NCBI GenBank assembly: GCA_032768795.1
Contig: CP136493.1
Coordinates: 1,364,001-1,428,000 of the forward strand
DNA from: Tremella fuciformis
Lineage: Eukaryota; Basidiomycota; Tremellomycetes; Tremellales; Tremellaceae
Length of the DNA: 64,000 nucleotides
Direction: 5' to 3'
Positions 1 to 12,891 of the stretch are shown here, piece by piece. Within the stretch, counting starts at the first letter, position 1, and the number at the start of each line of letters is the position of its first letter. The notes below the pieces were generated by a model, which saw nothing but the letters and a program-made list of their open reading frames with translations, searched no databases and was not told where the DNA came from. The translations under genes were made by a program, and so were the position numbers.

Positions 1-942
1 CTGAATTGGGTCGAAGTATTGGGCGAAGTTGATTTGAGCATGTGTGACAGCTGAAGAGGCGATTGCGCCGTAGACCAGCTCGGGATATTCCACTCGCATA
101 TGAGCAGCGCGTGCCCCGGCGTATGATCCGCCATAGTAGATCCAAGGTGTCTTTTCAGGCCTGAGCACATCGGCGTCGACAAGCGTGAGGACATCGGAAG
201 GTGGCTTGAAGTTTCGGATGAACTACTTCATCAGCTGAAGCGACAATGGTGTGAAAGGGCACCGGCCTCTGCGGAATCCTCTAGCGCCTCTGCGTTGTTC
301 AGGAATCGCAGATCGTCAGTCGAGAAGGTTGGGACCGGAATCGACTCGCCATAGTACCTGACAGTTCAGCCTCTCGCGTGGAACCCTCACCGCAGCACCT
401 ACCGATGCTCGAGCACGATGGACAGCCCCTTGGTGGCGTTCGATAGGATCTGAAGTATCCCTTTGTCCAGGAAGGGAAGACTTGAAATCAGTTCTGTCGA
501 TATCTAAAAACAGCTGAACACCGCTGACCGATTGGCACCGCTTGTTTCTCCTCCGTCGAGTACAAATACAGGTCCTCCTTCTTCATACGAGCTCGCATCG
601 ATCCAGTAACTTTGGCAGAATGTGCCATTCACTGTCGGATCGAAGTGAGACACGGCCTGTTCGAAGCAATAAGCTTTGTATGGCGTCGAAGGGTTCGCCG
701 AGAAAGCGGCTTGGTCAAGTAGTTTGCTGCTCATATGAGCATGACCTCTCAGCCAGGATGATCTCGGCTCACAGAGCAGAGGCTTCAGCTGCCTTGCTCT
801 CTGCTTCTCTGCGCAGAGCATTCCAGAGTCCTATCTGAGGTCGGCCCGAACGAAGCAGTTGTCTGTCGACATCAGGGTCGAGCAGAGTCGCATGGGCTAC
901 AGTGAGCAGCAAACAGGCTGCTCCTGCGAGTTGAGAACGCAT
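1..942 (-). CDS. Peptidase family S28 serine carboxypeptidase (3' part outside window)
   Basis: Secreted serine peptidase of family S28 (relatives: Pro-X carboxypeptidase, thymus-specific serine protease), expected to remove C-terminal residues after proline in the vacuole or outside the cell. Seen: an N-terminal signal peptide from the ATG at 942 (MRSQLAGAACLLLTVAHA), the family's entry block (FEQAVSHFDPTVNGTF followed by GGPVFVLDGGE), the HRYYGES block, and the nucleophile elbow GGSYAG with its Ser codon near 124-126. Frame breaks are explained by short introns near 730-772, 500-540, 370-410 and about 200-250. The Asp and His of the catalytic triad lie past the left edge. It is divergent from the tRNase Z gene. 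Family call is firm; individual splice sites are inferred. Confidence 0.85.
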
Positions 943-1554
943 GGCGATGGCTTTCCTAGCAGACGAGCGTTGAAAGAGGAAAGGATAGCTTGGTCGTCGT
1001 CCGCAGTGGCATTCGGCAGAGCAGGAAACCGGGCTTTACGTAACTCGTCACAACACGTCCTGATTAGGCCGTCAGATAGCAGTGATGCATATGCAGATAG
1101 TGGGCCACAGGGTCACAAGGCCCACGCTCGAGGTGTATCGCGCGTCCTTCAAGCTGAGAGCGCAAAAGTCTGTGAACAGCCGTGGAAAGACGAAAACACG
1201 AGACTCCGTCCGTATAGGAGAGAGCCGAACGTCCATCTCAGCCCTCCCGAGCACCTGAACGTCGTGGAATATCGAGCGGACAAGCGACTCTGATTTGTCA
1301 GCGCTCCGTGCAGTCACTGTCGCATCGAGCGACGCGGTCACACTCACCTATATGGGAAGGCAATGGAAAAAGTCTAACGGCTCGTCAATTTCGATCTCTA
1401 TGCCGTGCGGTTGAGCGGTGATCGCCGCTGTCAGGCGTTCCTCAACTTCGGACCTGACGAGATTTCTGATGAGAGCAAACGATTCTCGACGCTGAACTTG
1501 GATCGACTCGAAACCTGTAGCAAGACTCGCTTCTAGGCTCCGGACGCATGAGCA
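943..1554. other. Intergenic, divergent promoter region
   Basis: About 600 bases between the divergent S28 peptidase and tRNase Z genes. Open frames on both strands here have no recognisable family, signal peptide or splice support. The region probably holds both promoters and perhaps a 5' exon of the tRNase Z gene. Confidence 0.5.
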
Positions 1555-4500
1555 GTGACCAAACTGTCTTCAATTCGATCATTGACTGCAGGCGCTTGCC
1601 GCTGGGCATCGACACGAGCGCCTAGATACATCGGCTTCAGAGTTCCCAAGAACACCGACCACTTACCGCCCATCAAACTCAAGAAGGGCATTCTATCTCA
1701 CCTATTCGAGTCGCAGGAGAAGCAGCACGACACGTACCCCTTGGTATCATCCTCTGTGCCTGACCGACCGATCCAAAGGCGTTTGAACGCTTTTCGCGAT
1801 AAGGACTCCCGACCAGTCAACCCTCAACGCATGTCTGAGCCTCAGCATGTCTGGAATGTCCAGGTCATCAGTACTCCCGGACCAGATACGGAATTGGCAC
1901 TATACATCCGCTTTGACAATTCGAGATGGGTCATCGGGTGCGGGGAGGGGACGCAGCGTGCCATGGTCCAGGCCAAAGTGCCGCTTCGAGGGTTGACCGG
2001 TATAGTCATGGGCAGTGGTGGATCTCGGGCGAGGAATGGACTTCCAGGTGGGTACATCCTGTTGGGTCCGAATCTCAGCTGACCTGGAGGAATGATCATG
2101 ACAGCGGCGGATGCTGGTATCAAACAGCTTGACATCATTGGACCTCCAGACCTGGGTCACTATCTCGCTTCAGTCAGACGATCACTGCATCGGTGCGTTC
2201 AAGGCCATCGCAATTGGGCCAGCTGACTGACAACAGCAATTCAATCGACATCAATCTCAGGACTCCGAGCGAAGAGTCGTTCGACGGCTCTCTGAGAGAG
2301 ATATATCGGCATACGAACCTCACGATGAAGGCTATGCTTCTCTCCTGCTTCCCCTCTGCACCCATTGAAGCTGGACCATCGCGACTGGATCGAGCGCCAC
2401 GCCAACCGTGGGCTCTTGATCACTCTTCCAAACGACAATGGGCCGAAGTGATCGTGGGCGACATGTTCGCTCGTCCGCCGCCGCTCGAACTCATGATGCC
2501 TAATGGCGGAGGTCGCCCTCCTCTGGGTCCAGCTAGTCTTGATGGTCGGCATACCCTACTTCTCCCTGAGAAACGTGTGCAGAACGCGGACATGATCTAT
2601 GTCATGCAGGCAGCCGACGTTCGGGGCAAATTCAACGTCCAAAAGGCCAATGCGTTGGGAGTGCCAAATGGACGAGACAGGGGTCGATTGACGAAAGGAG
2701 AGAGCATCCAGGTTGCGGCTCCTGATGAGCCTGGCGGCCTTCGTACCGTAAGGCCGGAGGATTGCCTAGATGGAGGCGGGCCGGGATCCGTGCGCACCTC
2801 GAGCTTCACTTCGATCACCACTTATGAGCAGATCTTGATCGTGATACAATGCTCCGAAGCCAATTTGGCGCAGCTTATCAACTCCAAGGAGCTGGATCAG
2901 TACCGAGGAGTCGACGGTCAAGCCTCCCAACACGAGCCGTATCTTATGGTTCATCATGTGCCTACGGCTGTCTGGGACGATTCACGGTATCAAGAATGGA
3001 GGGCATCGTTCGGGGATAGGACGCAGGTAAGTCTCCTCATCACAATGATTACCTTTCGAGAGACACTGACGGTCCAAGCACTGGTATGCCAGTTGTGATC
3101 ACCATCGTTCAGACGTGTTCTTCAGCGCTGCGGCCTGGAACATGACTCAACTCTCCCTTGCCGACCCGACCATCTTCCACACACCCTTTCCTGAGCCGCC
3201 CGAGCCAGCCCCTGTACAACATGCCGCCAACTCTGGAAGCACCTCCATTGTTCCGCAACACTCGATTCGCATGCATCCTCCCGGAGCACTTGAGACGCTA
3301 TCCCTCATCGATAGATTCGGCCCGTACACAGCGACACCTGAAGGCGTCGAGTGTGCCCGTTGGCGGTTAAGGAAAGAGTCACCTCGATATGCCGAATTGT
3401 GCGACCGCGCCAAGATCGCCGTCGAAGCCGACCCGCGTTTCACCTCGACCAGCGACGAGATAGGGAATGACTTACTCATCACAACCTTGGGTACGGGTTC
3501 TGCCATTCCGTCAAAGTACCGAAATGTTTCCGCCACGCTGGTCTCTATCCCTACAGTGGGACACCTCCTCCTCGACTGTGGAGAAGGATCGCTAGGACAA
3601 CTCAGGAGGAGATTCGGGACCGAAGCTCTCAAACAGGTGTACGCGGAACTCAAGATGATCTTCATCAGTCACATGCACGCAGACCATCATCTCGGCCTCC
3701 AGGCGATTCTCGAAGATCGCTTCGCCGTGAGCTCCATCTCGCATCATCCTTCTCAGCTGAAGTATAGGCTGGATTGACGTCTCCGTTATACATCGTCGGA
3801 CCGTCACGCATCGCGCTGGGTCTTCAAGAATCGGCACCTTGGCAATCAGGCGCAACCCGAGAAGCGCTCGAAAATATTGTCTTCATCTCAAATGACCGCT
3901 TGTACGACCCGGCAACAAAGGAGAAACCGGTCCCCTCTCGAGCTGAAGACAATGGTGACCGCGGATCGCCCTTCTCCAGGAATGAGCTTGCAGAGAACGC
4001 AGCGGAACATCATCCCGCTTTCCAAGCCAGCTGGCCATTTGAAAATATGGAAAGCGCAACGTTTTTCGGGTAAGCTGCCTTCGTGAGAACTGTTTGAACT
4101 TCAACTCATGCTAGTAGTAAGGACGCCGAGGAAGCGAAAATCGTTGGTCTCCTTGATTCCCTGGGCTTGTCATCGATCCATGTCCCTCGTGTAGCTCATC
4201 GTGGCCAAGCATGGGGATTGGTGTTGAGCCATCATACCGGCTGGAGGATAGTGTAGGCTACCTCTCCCGGCCGATGGGACACAACTAAACAGTCAGCTAT
4301 TCAGGCGACACCAAGCCAACCGACAAGCTTGTGGCGGCCGGAAAAGGCGCCACCTTGTTGATTCATGAGGCAACTCTTGACGATGACAAGCCGGATGTTG
4401 CTCGCGAGAAGGGTCACAGCACTTTCTCCCAGGCTGTGGACATTGGTAGACAGTAAGTTCTTTGCTAAGTGAGGAATGAATGTATTGACCAGTGCAGAAT

Positions 4501-4930
4501 GGGGGCAACGCACGTTTTGCTGAATCATTTCTCGCAACGGTACCCAAAGTTGCCTAAACTCGCGAAGCCGCGACCACTACCTACGAATGGGGAAGCCGCA
4601 GACGACCTCAAGGAGCCCATCGTGTCGATCTCTTTCGACCTCATGTCTATCCGAGTCGGGGACATGTGGAAGATGGCCTACTACATGGAACCGCTTTCGG
4701 AGCTGTTCGCGGATGCGGAAGAGGAAGAAGGGGACAACACCTTGGGAGTGTCGGCGGATGGCGAACCCGCAGATTCACGGACCGACAAGGCACTCAAGGG
4801 TAATGGGGGAGGGAAGAAGCGTTCGCGGGAAGACGGCGGCCGGGGGAAGAAGCAGCCATTTGGGCTGAAGAAAGGTGTGGACTCTTTGGAGAAGCGGGCC
4901 AAGTTGACGGAAGCCGTTGAAGAGACATGA
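1555..4930 (+). CDS. TRZ1: Long-form tRNase Z (tRNA 3' processing endonuclease, ELAC2/Trz1 family)
   Basis: Zinc-dependent endonuclease that cuts the 3' trailer from precursor tRNAs in nucleus and mitochondria. Seen: N-terminal half with degenerate metallo-lactamase features ([25 protein letters not shown]), and C-terminal half with the active motif [11 protein letters not shown] near 3669-3701, [16 protein letters not shown] before it, and later [25 protein letters not shown] and [11 protein letters not shown]. About seven short introns join these blocks. A lysine-rich tail ends at the TGA 4928-4930. Length of roughly 930-1020 residues fits the long form. The frame opens at a GTG (1555) with an in-frame stop at 1549; the first in-frame ATG is 1831. 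The 92 codons between read like a mitochondrial leader, so a spliced upstream start is likely. Confidence 0.9.
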
Positions 4931-5340
4931 GCATGTTCGTTGTTGTTACCTTGCATCTCGTCGTGTCGCCAGCTTAGGCGGCGGCAGCGACACTCATTGG
5001 CATATTCATAGCATCACTCTGCTACCTCACATCATGCATAATTCCCATTGCTGCGGCGCGGCGTGTCGGCGGCGGATATGGGTTGCTAACGTCATCGGGA
5101 GTGCAGTGTCCCAGTTCGGGGACAGAGTTAGCCTTTCCTCATCCGCGCGGTTTGTGTTCGTTCTCGATGTCTACTCTCTCTCTGCCCACCGCGTCCTATC
5201 TGGGTCCAAGGGCAAGGGAACAGCGCACGCTGCCAGGTCTCTGCTTCCCGCTTGCTTCTTGTACATAGCACCCCTTTGAGCGCGTCGCATCCGTGACCAC
5301 CGCAGAAGCAGGCCTTCGTAGCGGCCACACCTCCGAGCAC
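4931..5340. other. Intergenic between tRNase Z and DGAT2 genes
   Basis: About 400 bases holding the tRNase Z 3' end and the promoter and leader of the DGAT2 gene. No supported coding signal or repeat seen. Confidence 0.5.
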
Positions 5341-7272
5341 ATGGCGGCCCTCCTCGACACTCCAGCCCCCGCGGCACCCTCTCCCTCGGGGCCGTACACG
5401 CTGCGCCATCGGCCTGCACGGCAAGACGCATCCTCTTCCGAGCTCGAGACGCCGAACCAGACCCCCCTGCTGGGCCCACTGATCGACGACGTAGACCCGC
5501 CTCCGCCTGAGCCCTCGGCCGCCCAAGGCAAGAGGGGCAAGAGCTGGCTCTCGGGCTCGACGTGGCGTCCTTCGTCGTCCAGGTCCAACAAGTCGGGCGA
5601 CACCACCCCGACGAGCGAGTCGGAGACGGCCAACGGCAGCAGCGCCTCGACGCCGACCTCCATGACCGGGACCGGCGGCAAGAAGGGCAGCAAGGCCGAG
5701 CGGAAGAGTCGCATGAAGAGCCCGCTCATGGAGACGCTCAAGCTGGCCGAACTGCGCGAGCACATCTCCAAAGGCGTCGAGATCAAGCATGTCACACTGC
5801 GAACCTCCCATGTCTGCGGCTGACCGCAGATTCGCCCCCCTCAATGTCCCTCCCCATCGGCGACTGCAGACTGCAGCAGTGGCCTTCTGGGCTCTGCTCC
5901 CCCTCATCTCGCTCTTTTCCTTCCTCCTCGCCATGTGAGTCACGGCTGTCTCCCATACGGTCCATGAGCTGATCGTATAGGTCTTTCCCACCGACGTGGA
6001 TCATCCTCATCCCTTACCTCATCTGGATCCAGTTCGATCAGGCGCCCGATCGAGGTGGGCGTCCGAAAACCTGGGCGAGACGATCACCCATTTGGCGGTA
6101 CTTTGCCCGTACGCGCTGTCTGGCTCCAGGAAGCAGTACTAAGTTTAGAATACTACCCATGTAGCATTGTGCAAGAAGCCGAACTGCCCCCTACTCGACC
6201 GTACCTCTTCGGATACCACCCGCACGGTATCATCGGCATGTGTGTCTCTGTCTCACTGGAAGACCATGAGCTCACAGAGTAGGGGCGCGTTTGCAACCTT
6301 CGGTACCGAGGCGACAGGGTTCTCAGACTACTTCCCAGGTATCACACCACATCTCTTGACGCTCGGTACGTGCGAGCCCTCAGAGCGCGAACATTCGCTT
6401 ATGATCCAGAGTCCAACTTTAAGCTTCCCTTTTATCGCGACATCCTAATGTGGCACGGCGTGGCCTCCGTCTCACGAGCATCTTGTGCCAATATACTACG
6501 CCGCGGTCCCGGGACCGCCATCGCCATAGTCATTGGAGGGGCGGCAGAATCGCTTTCTGCTTTTCCTGGGACGGCCGATTTGACTCTCAAGAAAAGGTTT
6601 GGTTTCATCAAGCTCGCGATAAGAGAAGGAGCGAGTCTTGTGCCAGTGTTCTCGTTCGGCGAGAATGATGTGAGTGGATCGGCTCGCCCACACGGCCCTC
6701 CGGAATGACGATCCAGATTTATGAGCAACTCGGCAGTGCCAGCGATAGGAGCTCAATGTTGTACAAGCTGCAGAGAAAGTTTCAGAAGGTCTTTGGATTT
6801 ACCTTGCCGCTATTTTATGGTAGAGGGTGAGCCCCTCGTTGCGATGTCGTCGACTTTGCTGATCAATAGACTCTTCAATTGTGCGGGTTAACATATTCTG
6901 AAAGGATGTTAGAGCTGACCTCCAATCAGACAATTACGGCTTGATGGTCAGCGAAAAGCTTTGAGAGATCACGTCCCGAGCTGACCGTCAGCCTTATCGC
7001 CACCCTATAGTTTCTGTCGGTATGTCTGACCTGTGACTTTGGCTTCTACACATGCCGATGAACAGTTGGCAAACCTATCGAAGTAAGGAAGAATTCGAAT
7101 CCTTCGGATGAGCTTGTCCAAGAGGTCCAACGACAATACATCGATGAGCTGATGAGGTGAGCTGGCCAAATGAACCTGGAAGTGAAGGCGCTGCTGACAT
7201 GGCAGGATCTGGGACAAGTATAAGGACGTATACGCCAAACATCGCACCAAAGAACTGACTCTTGTTGAGTAG
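5341..7272 (+). CDS. DGA1: Diacylglycerol O-acyltransferase type 2 (DGAT2)
   Basis: Acyl-CoA:diacylglycerol acyltransferase that makes triacylglycerol at the ER and lipid droplets. Seen: a Ser/Pro-rich, probably cytosolic N-terminal region of about 150 residues; a hydrophobic hairpin (AVAFWALLPLISLFSFLLAM ... TWIILIPYLIWIQF); the catalytic block YHPHGIIGM (HPHG); GGAAESLSAFPG; RFGFIKLAIREGASLVPVFS; and the C-terminal VVGKPIEVRKN with LMRIWDKYKDVYAKH. The start is the ATG at 5341; upstream in-frame codons begin only with GTG. At least six short introns are needed, including several in 6100-6400 and 6690-7030. Stop TAG at 7270-7272. Converges with the next gene 100 bases away. Length of about 460-480 residues is longer than animal DGAT2 because of the N-terminal extension, common in fungi. 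Confidence 0.92.
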
Positions 7273-7373
7273 ACATCAATGATCTGGGAGAGAGCATCAT
7301 CAGATACGCTCTTGTAGCAGCCCTTGTATTTCTTTACCCAAACCATGTCATAGCATACACACACACATCTTCT

Positions 7374-8144
7374 TTATTCATCGTCCATATCTTCGTCCTC
7401 GCCCGCCTCCTCTATGCCGCTCGCGTCCAGATCCTCCACACTGGCATCCAGATCCACTTCGCCTTCTCCCTCGCCGTTCTCCACTGGCTGTGTGGTCATA
7501 CCGCCCACCATCGGGCTCGCCAGTGGTGACGCGCCATTCCGATCTTCCTGTCGACGCTCTTGGTCTGCATCACTCGGTTCTGGACTCTGCTGCTTCAGCC
7601 CGCTGTCACGAACCCAAGACAACGAAACGCACGGGCCGTTGCTCCATCTCCATCAGCGTCAGACGTAGGCCGTACGGCTGCAAGAATCTGTTTCCGAACT
7701 TGTCTATCCCGTGCTACTCATTAGCCTCGCAGATCCTCAGACGTTGCTGTGCACCTGACTGCTCGCCGGCGATCAGGGCTGACTCACCTTCATATCCTCG
7801 TACTCGACCTCTTGATCTTCAAGGGCGTCCGACTCTTTCGTGAGAGACGTGCCGGCCGGCCGGCGGCCCGTCAGCGCTCTCAGTAGAGCGGCATGGTCAA
7901 TCGTGTCTTCTGGCAAGTCTACGCCAGTCTCTTGTGAGACGCTCGGACCCGACGGAGGCGCTTCGCCTCGTAGAGGTCGACGTGACGGTCTGCTTGGGCC
8001 TGCTGATGGATCCGTAGGGGCGAATGGCGTCGCGAGCCACGGGTAGAATGAGAGCGTGTTGTCTGGCCGTAGAGCCGGCAAGGGAGTGGGCGCGCTCAGT
8101 AAGACCATGGCTGCTGCGAAGAGGTATGGAGGGAAGGAACACAT
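7374..8144 (-). CDS. Small protein with acidic C-terminus, possibly anaphase-promoting complex subunit Apc15/Mnd2-like
   Basis: Three-exon gene of about 200 residues from the ATG at 8144 to the TCA complement at 7374. Exon 1 encodes a Pro/Ser-rich segment ending VEYEDMK; exon 2 encodes DKFGNRFLQPYGLRLTLMEM; exon 3 encodes a polar segment ending in a run of Asp/Glu (EAGEDEDMDDE). The middle block (FGNRFLQPYG.RLTLMEME) is loosely like the FG..WLRPPG..KTL segment of fungal Apc15 proteins, and an acidic tail is also typical there, so a role in the cell-cycle ubiquitin ligase is possible but unproven. No signal peptide, no membrane helix. Divergent from NPR3 with 185 bases between. The gene itself is likely real; its name is a guess. 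Confidence 0.5.
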
Positions 8145-8329
8145 TCATGGTGGGATCTACCTGGACGCGCCAGGTGGAGGTGGATCAGACGAAACGAAGC
8201 CAGTTTGGCCTGCCTTTCCCTTCGTTTCCGCTGCTTCTCGACTCGTGCAACACACAATGATGCCTGCGCCGACTCCCTGACATCCACAGCCCCTTCCTGG
8301 CCTCACTCTAGCGGTACTGCCGAAGCAAA

Positions 8330-11300
8330 ATGGCGGAACACGTCCTGGGCTTGCTGCTCGTGACGTCCTCGTCCAGGGGGTCGTCCGTCATGCGTTTCCC
8401 GCCGGACCCGTACTCGCCCATCCCGCGGCTCACCCAGCCCATCTACCCCGGCAGCACATATACAGCGCGAGACACGATCGAAGAGCCCAAGCGGCGCCTG
8501 AAACTGCCCGGCTCGCCGTCTCGCACGAGGTACACCGCGAGCGCGAGCGCGAAAAAGTCGTCGGCCGGATCCCACTCGTATTCCCGCAAGAGGACGCGGT
8601 CGGAGCTCCGGCGAAGCCTCAGCAGCGATGGCGGGGAGAGCAGCAGTCATCTCGGCGCTGTGAGCGCTGGCAAGAGGGGCGCCGCCTCGGCGTCGGCTGC
8701 TGATGCTGCGGATGAAGTGGAAGAGGACGAGAGCGGCAGTGATGATTCCCAGTCGAGCTCGAGTACGGACCGGGAGATGAACTTGCCGTGGGCGAGGCAG
8801 AGGCGTAATTTCCCGCAGCTCAGCCCGAAGAGCCGACAGAAGCAGCTGGCGGAGCGGATGCAGGACACTTCGAAGGACACTCCCAAGGACAGCACGCCCA
8901 AGACCGAGACGAAGAACGATGCTCAGCCCGTTGCTGCCGAAGCACCGCAATCAGCTACGAGAGCCGAAGGTGGTCGAGAGTCAAGAGACACGCTCAAGTT
9001 GAGCGAGACGGATGCACCGAATGGTGTAGCGCCCGAACCCGAAAAAGGCGTTGAGAAAAGCAAAAGCAATGGCGCTGTCCCGAAGGGCAAGAGCGTCAAA
9101 GACGATGACGCTCGATCCGAAGCCAAGTCGGAGCACACTTTCGTGGAAGACCAGTACAACGCCGCCCTAGGTTATCCACTCGAATTTCTGGCAGACGTCC
9201 TCACGCCACCTCGATCCGCCTGTTATCGGAAATTCGAACTCTCTATAGACGAGATTGTCTTTCTAGGCCATCCCATGTGTGTCGGCGTCAATGGAAAGTG
9301 GGAGTTTCCGGAGGAACCAGCCGACGGCTCGGACTTTGACAAGATGGACCGAGGCAGGCGAGGCCGCGAAGTAAGGAGCACACATCTCAAGACCGTCATG
9401 GAGGCCAAGGAACTCGAGACCAGCTCGCCCGAGCGCCCGACTACTGCAGACCAGGACAAAGAGAAGGCGAAGAAGGGCGGGAAGGACGATGATATCCCTG
9501 AGCTACACATGTTCCATCTTGTGATGATCCTCGACAAGCCCGACCCCAAGCCAGGTCAGAACTTCGAAGACGGCGTCACTCCCGCTACTGTCTTCGAGGA
9601 GATGTACAGGGAGGTCATACGCAAGTGGTCGGCTGCGGCCTGGGAGTTGCAGGTCAAGGAGAATTGGGTCGGCAAACAAGCCTACGAAGCTGCCAAATTG
9701 CGAGAAAAGTTCATCGCCGATAGTGCGTCTCAGGGAGCGCCGCAGTACCCATGGAACGGACTGACCATCCAGGTGTTCCTATCAGTCAGGCCATTCGAGT
9801 CTTCAATACGAAGTTTCCTTTGGCTGCGTCTTGCAACGCTCTGCACTACGAGCTTCATCAGCTCCGGCACAGGCCGTCCACTCCGCTCTATTCGCATTTC
9901 CCATCGATCATCACCATCAACGTCGGCAGTATACCGGTGACGATGATGATCAGCCCTCCGGACGTGCATGGCCATGAAGAGGATGACGAATTCCATTTGC
10001 GCCTTGATCACCAAGATCGCGATGACCTATCGTCGGTTTCAGACGACGAAGACGACGACGACTGGGCCGATCCTTCCCAATATAACAGCAATTACGAACC
10101 TCGGGTCGTCAAACTCCGCGTGGAGCCATGGCAGACTCTGCTGTTGCTGGATGACCGCTCCTCGAAAAGCGCGGACCAAATATGGACGGAGTTGAGAGGC
10201 TTGGGTATCAGCGCGGACGGGCAACCGAATGAATCCGTGGCTCCGGCTTTCGTCCCTACGCAAGACCGTCCAACCCCTTGGGGAGCCAGGCGAGATTCAG
10301 TCGCAGCTACCGTGGGAACGGTAGGAACGGCGGCAACAATCGAGGAGACCGAAGGAGCCCTGATGAAAGCGTTGATCGACGCTTGCGATGTGACCAGAGC
10401 GTGAGTCCTGTCGAATGTGGGAACCTTCATACTTGTGCTGAGTTGAAGCCTCGCCGACATCGCCCATGTATTGCGATTCGACTTTGATGCCGTCGTAGTC
10501 CCACTCGCGAGGGAGCTGGTGCAGAAGAAGAAGGCCATCTTAGTCGATGTGGTCAATATTCGACTTCGAACGATCGTCCTGCCCACCTCTATTCAACAGC
10601 ATGAGTAAGTGATCATATAGAAGCAACTTCATTATCGCTGACCTTCCAGCATGAGTCTGGAAGACTATTCTGCTCTATTCTCCACAACATTCCCTGATCT
10701 TTCCCCCTTGCCCGTCATTTTGTCCAGGATCTCGACCTCCCCAATCGCTTTCCGAGATATCATCCCCGCTGCCCTGCCACATACACATGAGGCTCGAGAC
10801 CCGTACTTTCGAGCACTGTTGTGGCTGCTCAAGAAGGATCTCGCGATTCAAGCCCATCAACGCTGTCGTATTTACGCTCGGCCTGAGATCAAAGAAGTAG
10901 CCTGGCGCAGACTGTGGCAGAGGAGACGGACGAAATGGCTTGCGCAGCACCAGAGGGCAAGGAAAGGCAGCGAGAGCGGCACAGACCGATCAGAGCGATC
11001 TGAACGATCCGAGCGATCCGAGAAATCTGAACGGTCCAGCCGGTCCGGCCAAGCGTCGCTGATCATGAGTCCCAACGACCTTGTCACGCCCCGAGCGAGC
11101 ATGGCGAATACTAATCCCATGGATGCGTCAGTACCCCTTCCCAATGGACACGGGCAGAGTGTTGCCTCGTCCAATGGTGTAAAAGAGCAAAGCTACGCCG
11201 ATTACGACCCCGAGCTGGAGATGGACAGTGACACGGGAGAAGGCGATGGCTCGCATGATGGCGAGGCGTACACCATGCACTTTAGCCTTGACGAGAAGGA

Positions 11301-11651
11301 GCCGAAACCCGAAAGCGTCCCGACATTTGAGGGAAGCTTCATCTTCCGACCGGCGCGCGCGCAAAAGGACGAAGCGAGATGGCTGAGGGTCATCAGAGAG
11401 TCCGCCGACGAGGTATGGGCAAGCAAATTCGACTTGTGAGTAAGGACAATACATATGACGCTGTTGTCTGACGAGTATAGGTGTGTGCAGTACTTTGATG
11501 GCATGGCGACCCTGGAGGAAATCGCCTATCGCACGGCGCTGCAGCGGAGGGAGCTGGAACGCATCCGCGAGCTGTTCAAGGATGACGTGCGTTACGCCTT
11601 GTGACGCAGACCGGAGCTGACGTGCAGCTGGTGACCTTTTTGCACCCATAG
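8330..11651 (+). CDS. NPR3: Nitrogen permease regulator 3 (SEACIT/GATOR1 subunit)
   Basis: Subunit of the Npr2-Npr3-Iml1 complex that inhibits TORC1 when amino acids are scarce, acting at the vacuole. Seen: the typical start MAEHVLGLLLVTSSSRGSSV (longin-like domain), then a long Ser-rich acidic insertion, the conserved core (YPLEFLADVLTPPRSACYRK, then FELSIDEIVFLGHP, HMFHLVMILDKP), a segment rejoined by an intron at about 9723-9773 (FIADS|VPISQAIRVFN), RVEPWQTLLLLDD, a winged-helix-like C-terminal part (PYFRALLWLLKKDLAIQ), and the final WASKFDL|CVQYFDGMATLEEIAYRT with a last small exon ending FLHP. A repetitive Ser-Glu-Arg tract lies near 10981-11045. About 1030 residues; larger than yeast Npr3 mainly through disordered insertions. 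Stop TAG 11649-11651. Confidence 0.92.
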
Positions 11652-11702
11652 TCCAAGGCGTCGTGGCTCTGCAGGATGTCGGGAAAAGGTATCATCCCGG
11701 GT

Positions 11703-12709
<1,007 letters not shown>

Positions 12710-12891
12710 CTTCTCCCACTGGGCACTGTCAGTCTATGGGCGATTGGCCCACACCTGGAGATTGGTGAAAGTTGCGGACTGGAAATTCCTATCTCAGGCA
12801 CCGCTCCGGACATGAGCCACACAGATCAGAACGGCCACCAAATATGCATGCTCGTCACACCTCAGTCGGCCTGATCTCCCCAGACATGCAT

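Noticed and set aside
5128..5991. Minus-strand open frame of 287 codons opposite the DGAT2 gene
   Set aside because: It has Arg/Gly-rich, low-information sequence with no motif and lies opposite the GC-rich N-terminal exon of a clear DGAT2; a typical antisense shadow.
7080..7105. tRNA-like TTCGAATCC string
   Set aside because: It lies inside the DGAT2 last exons and no cloverleaf arms surround it.
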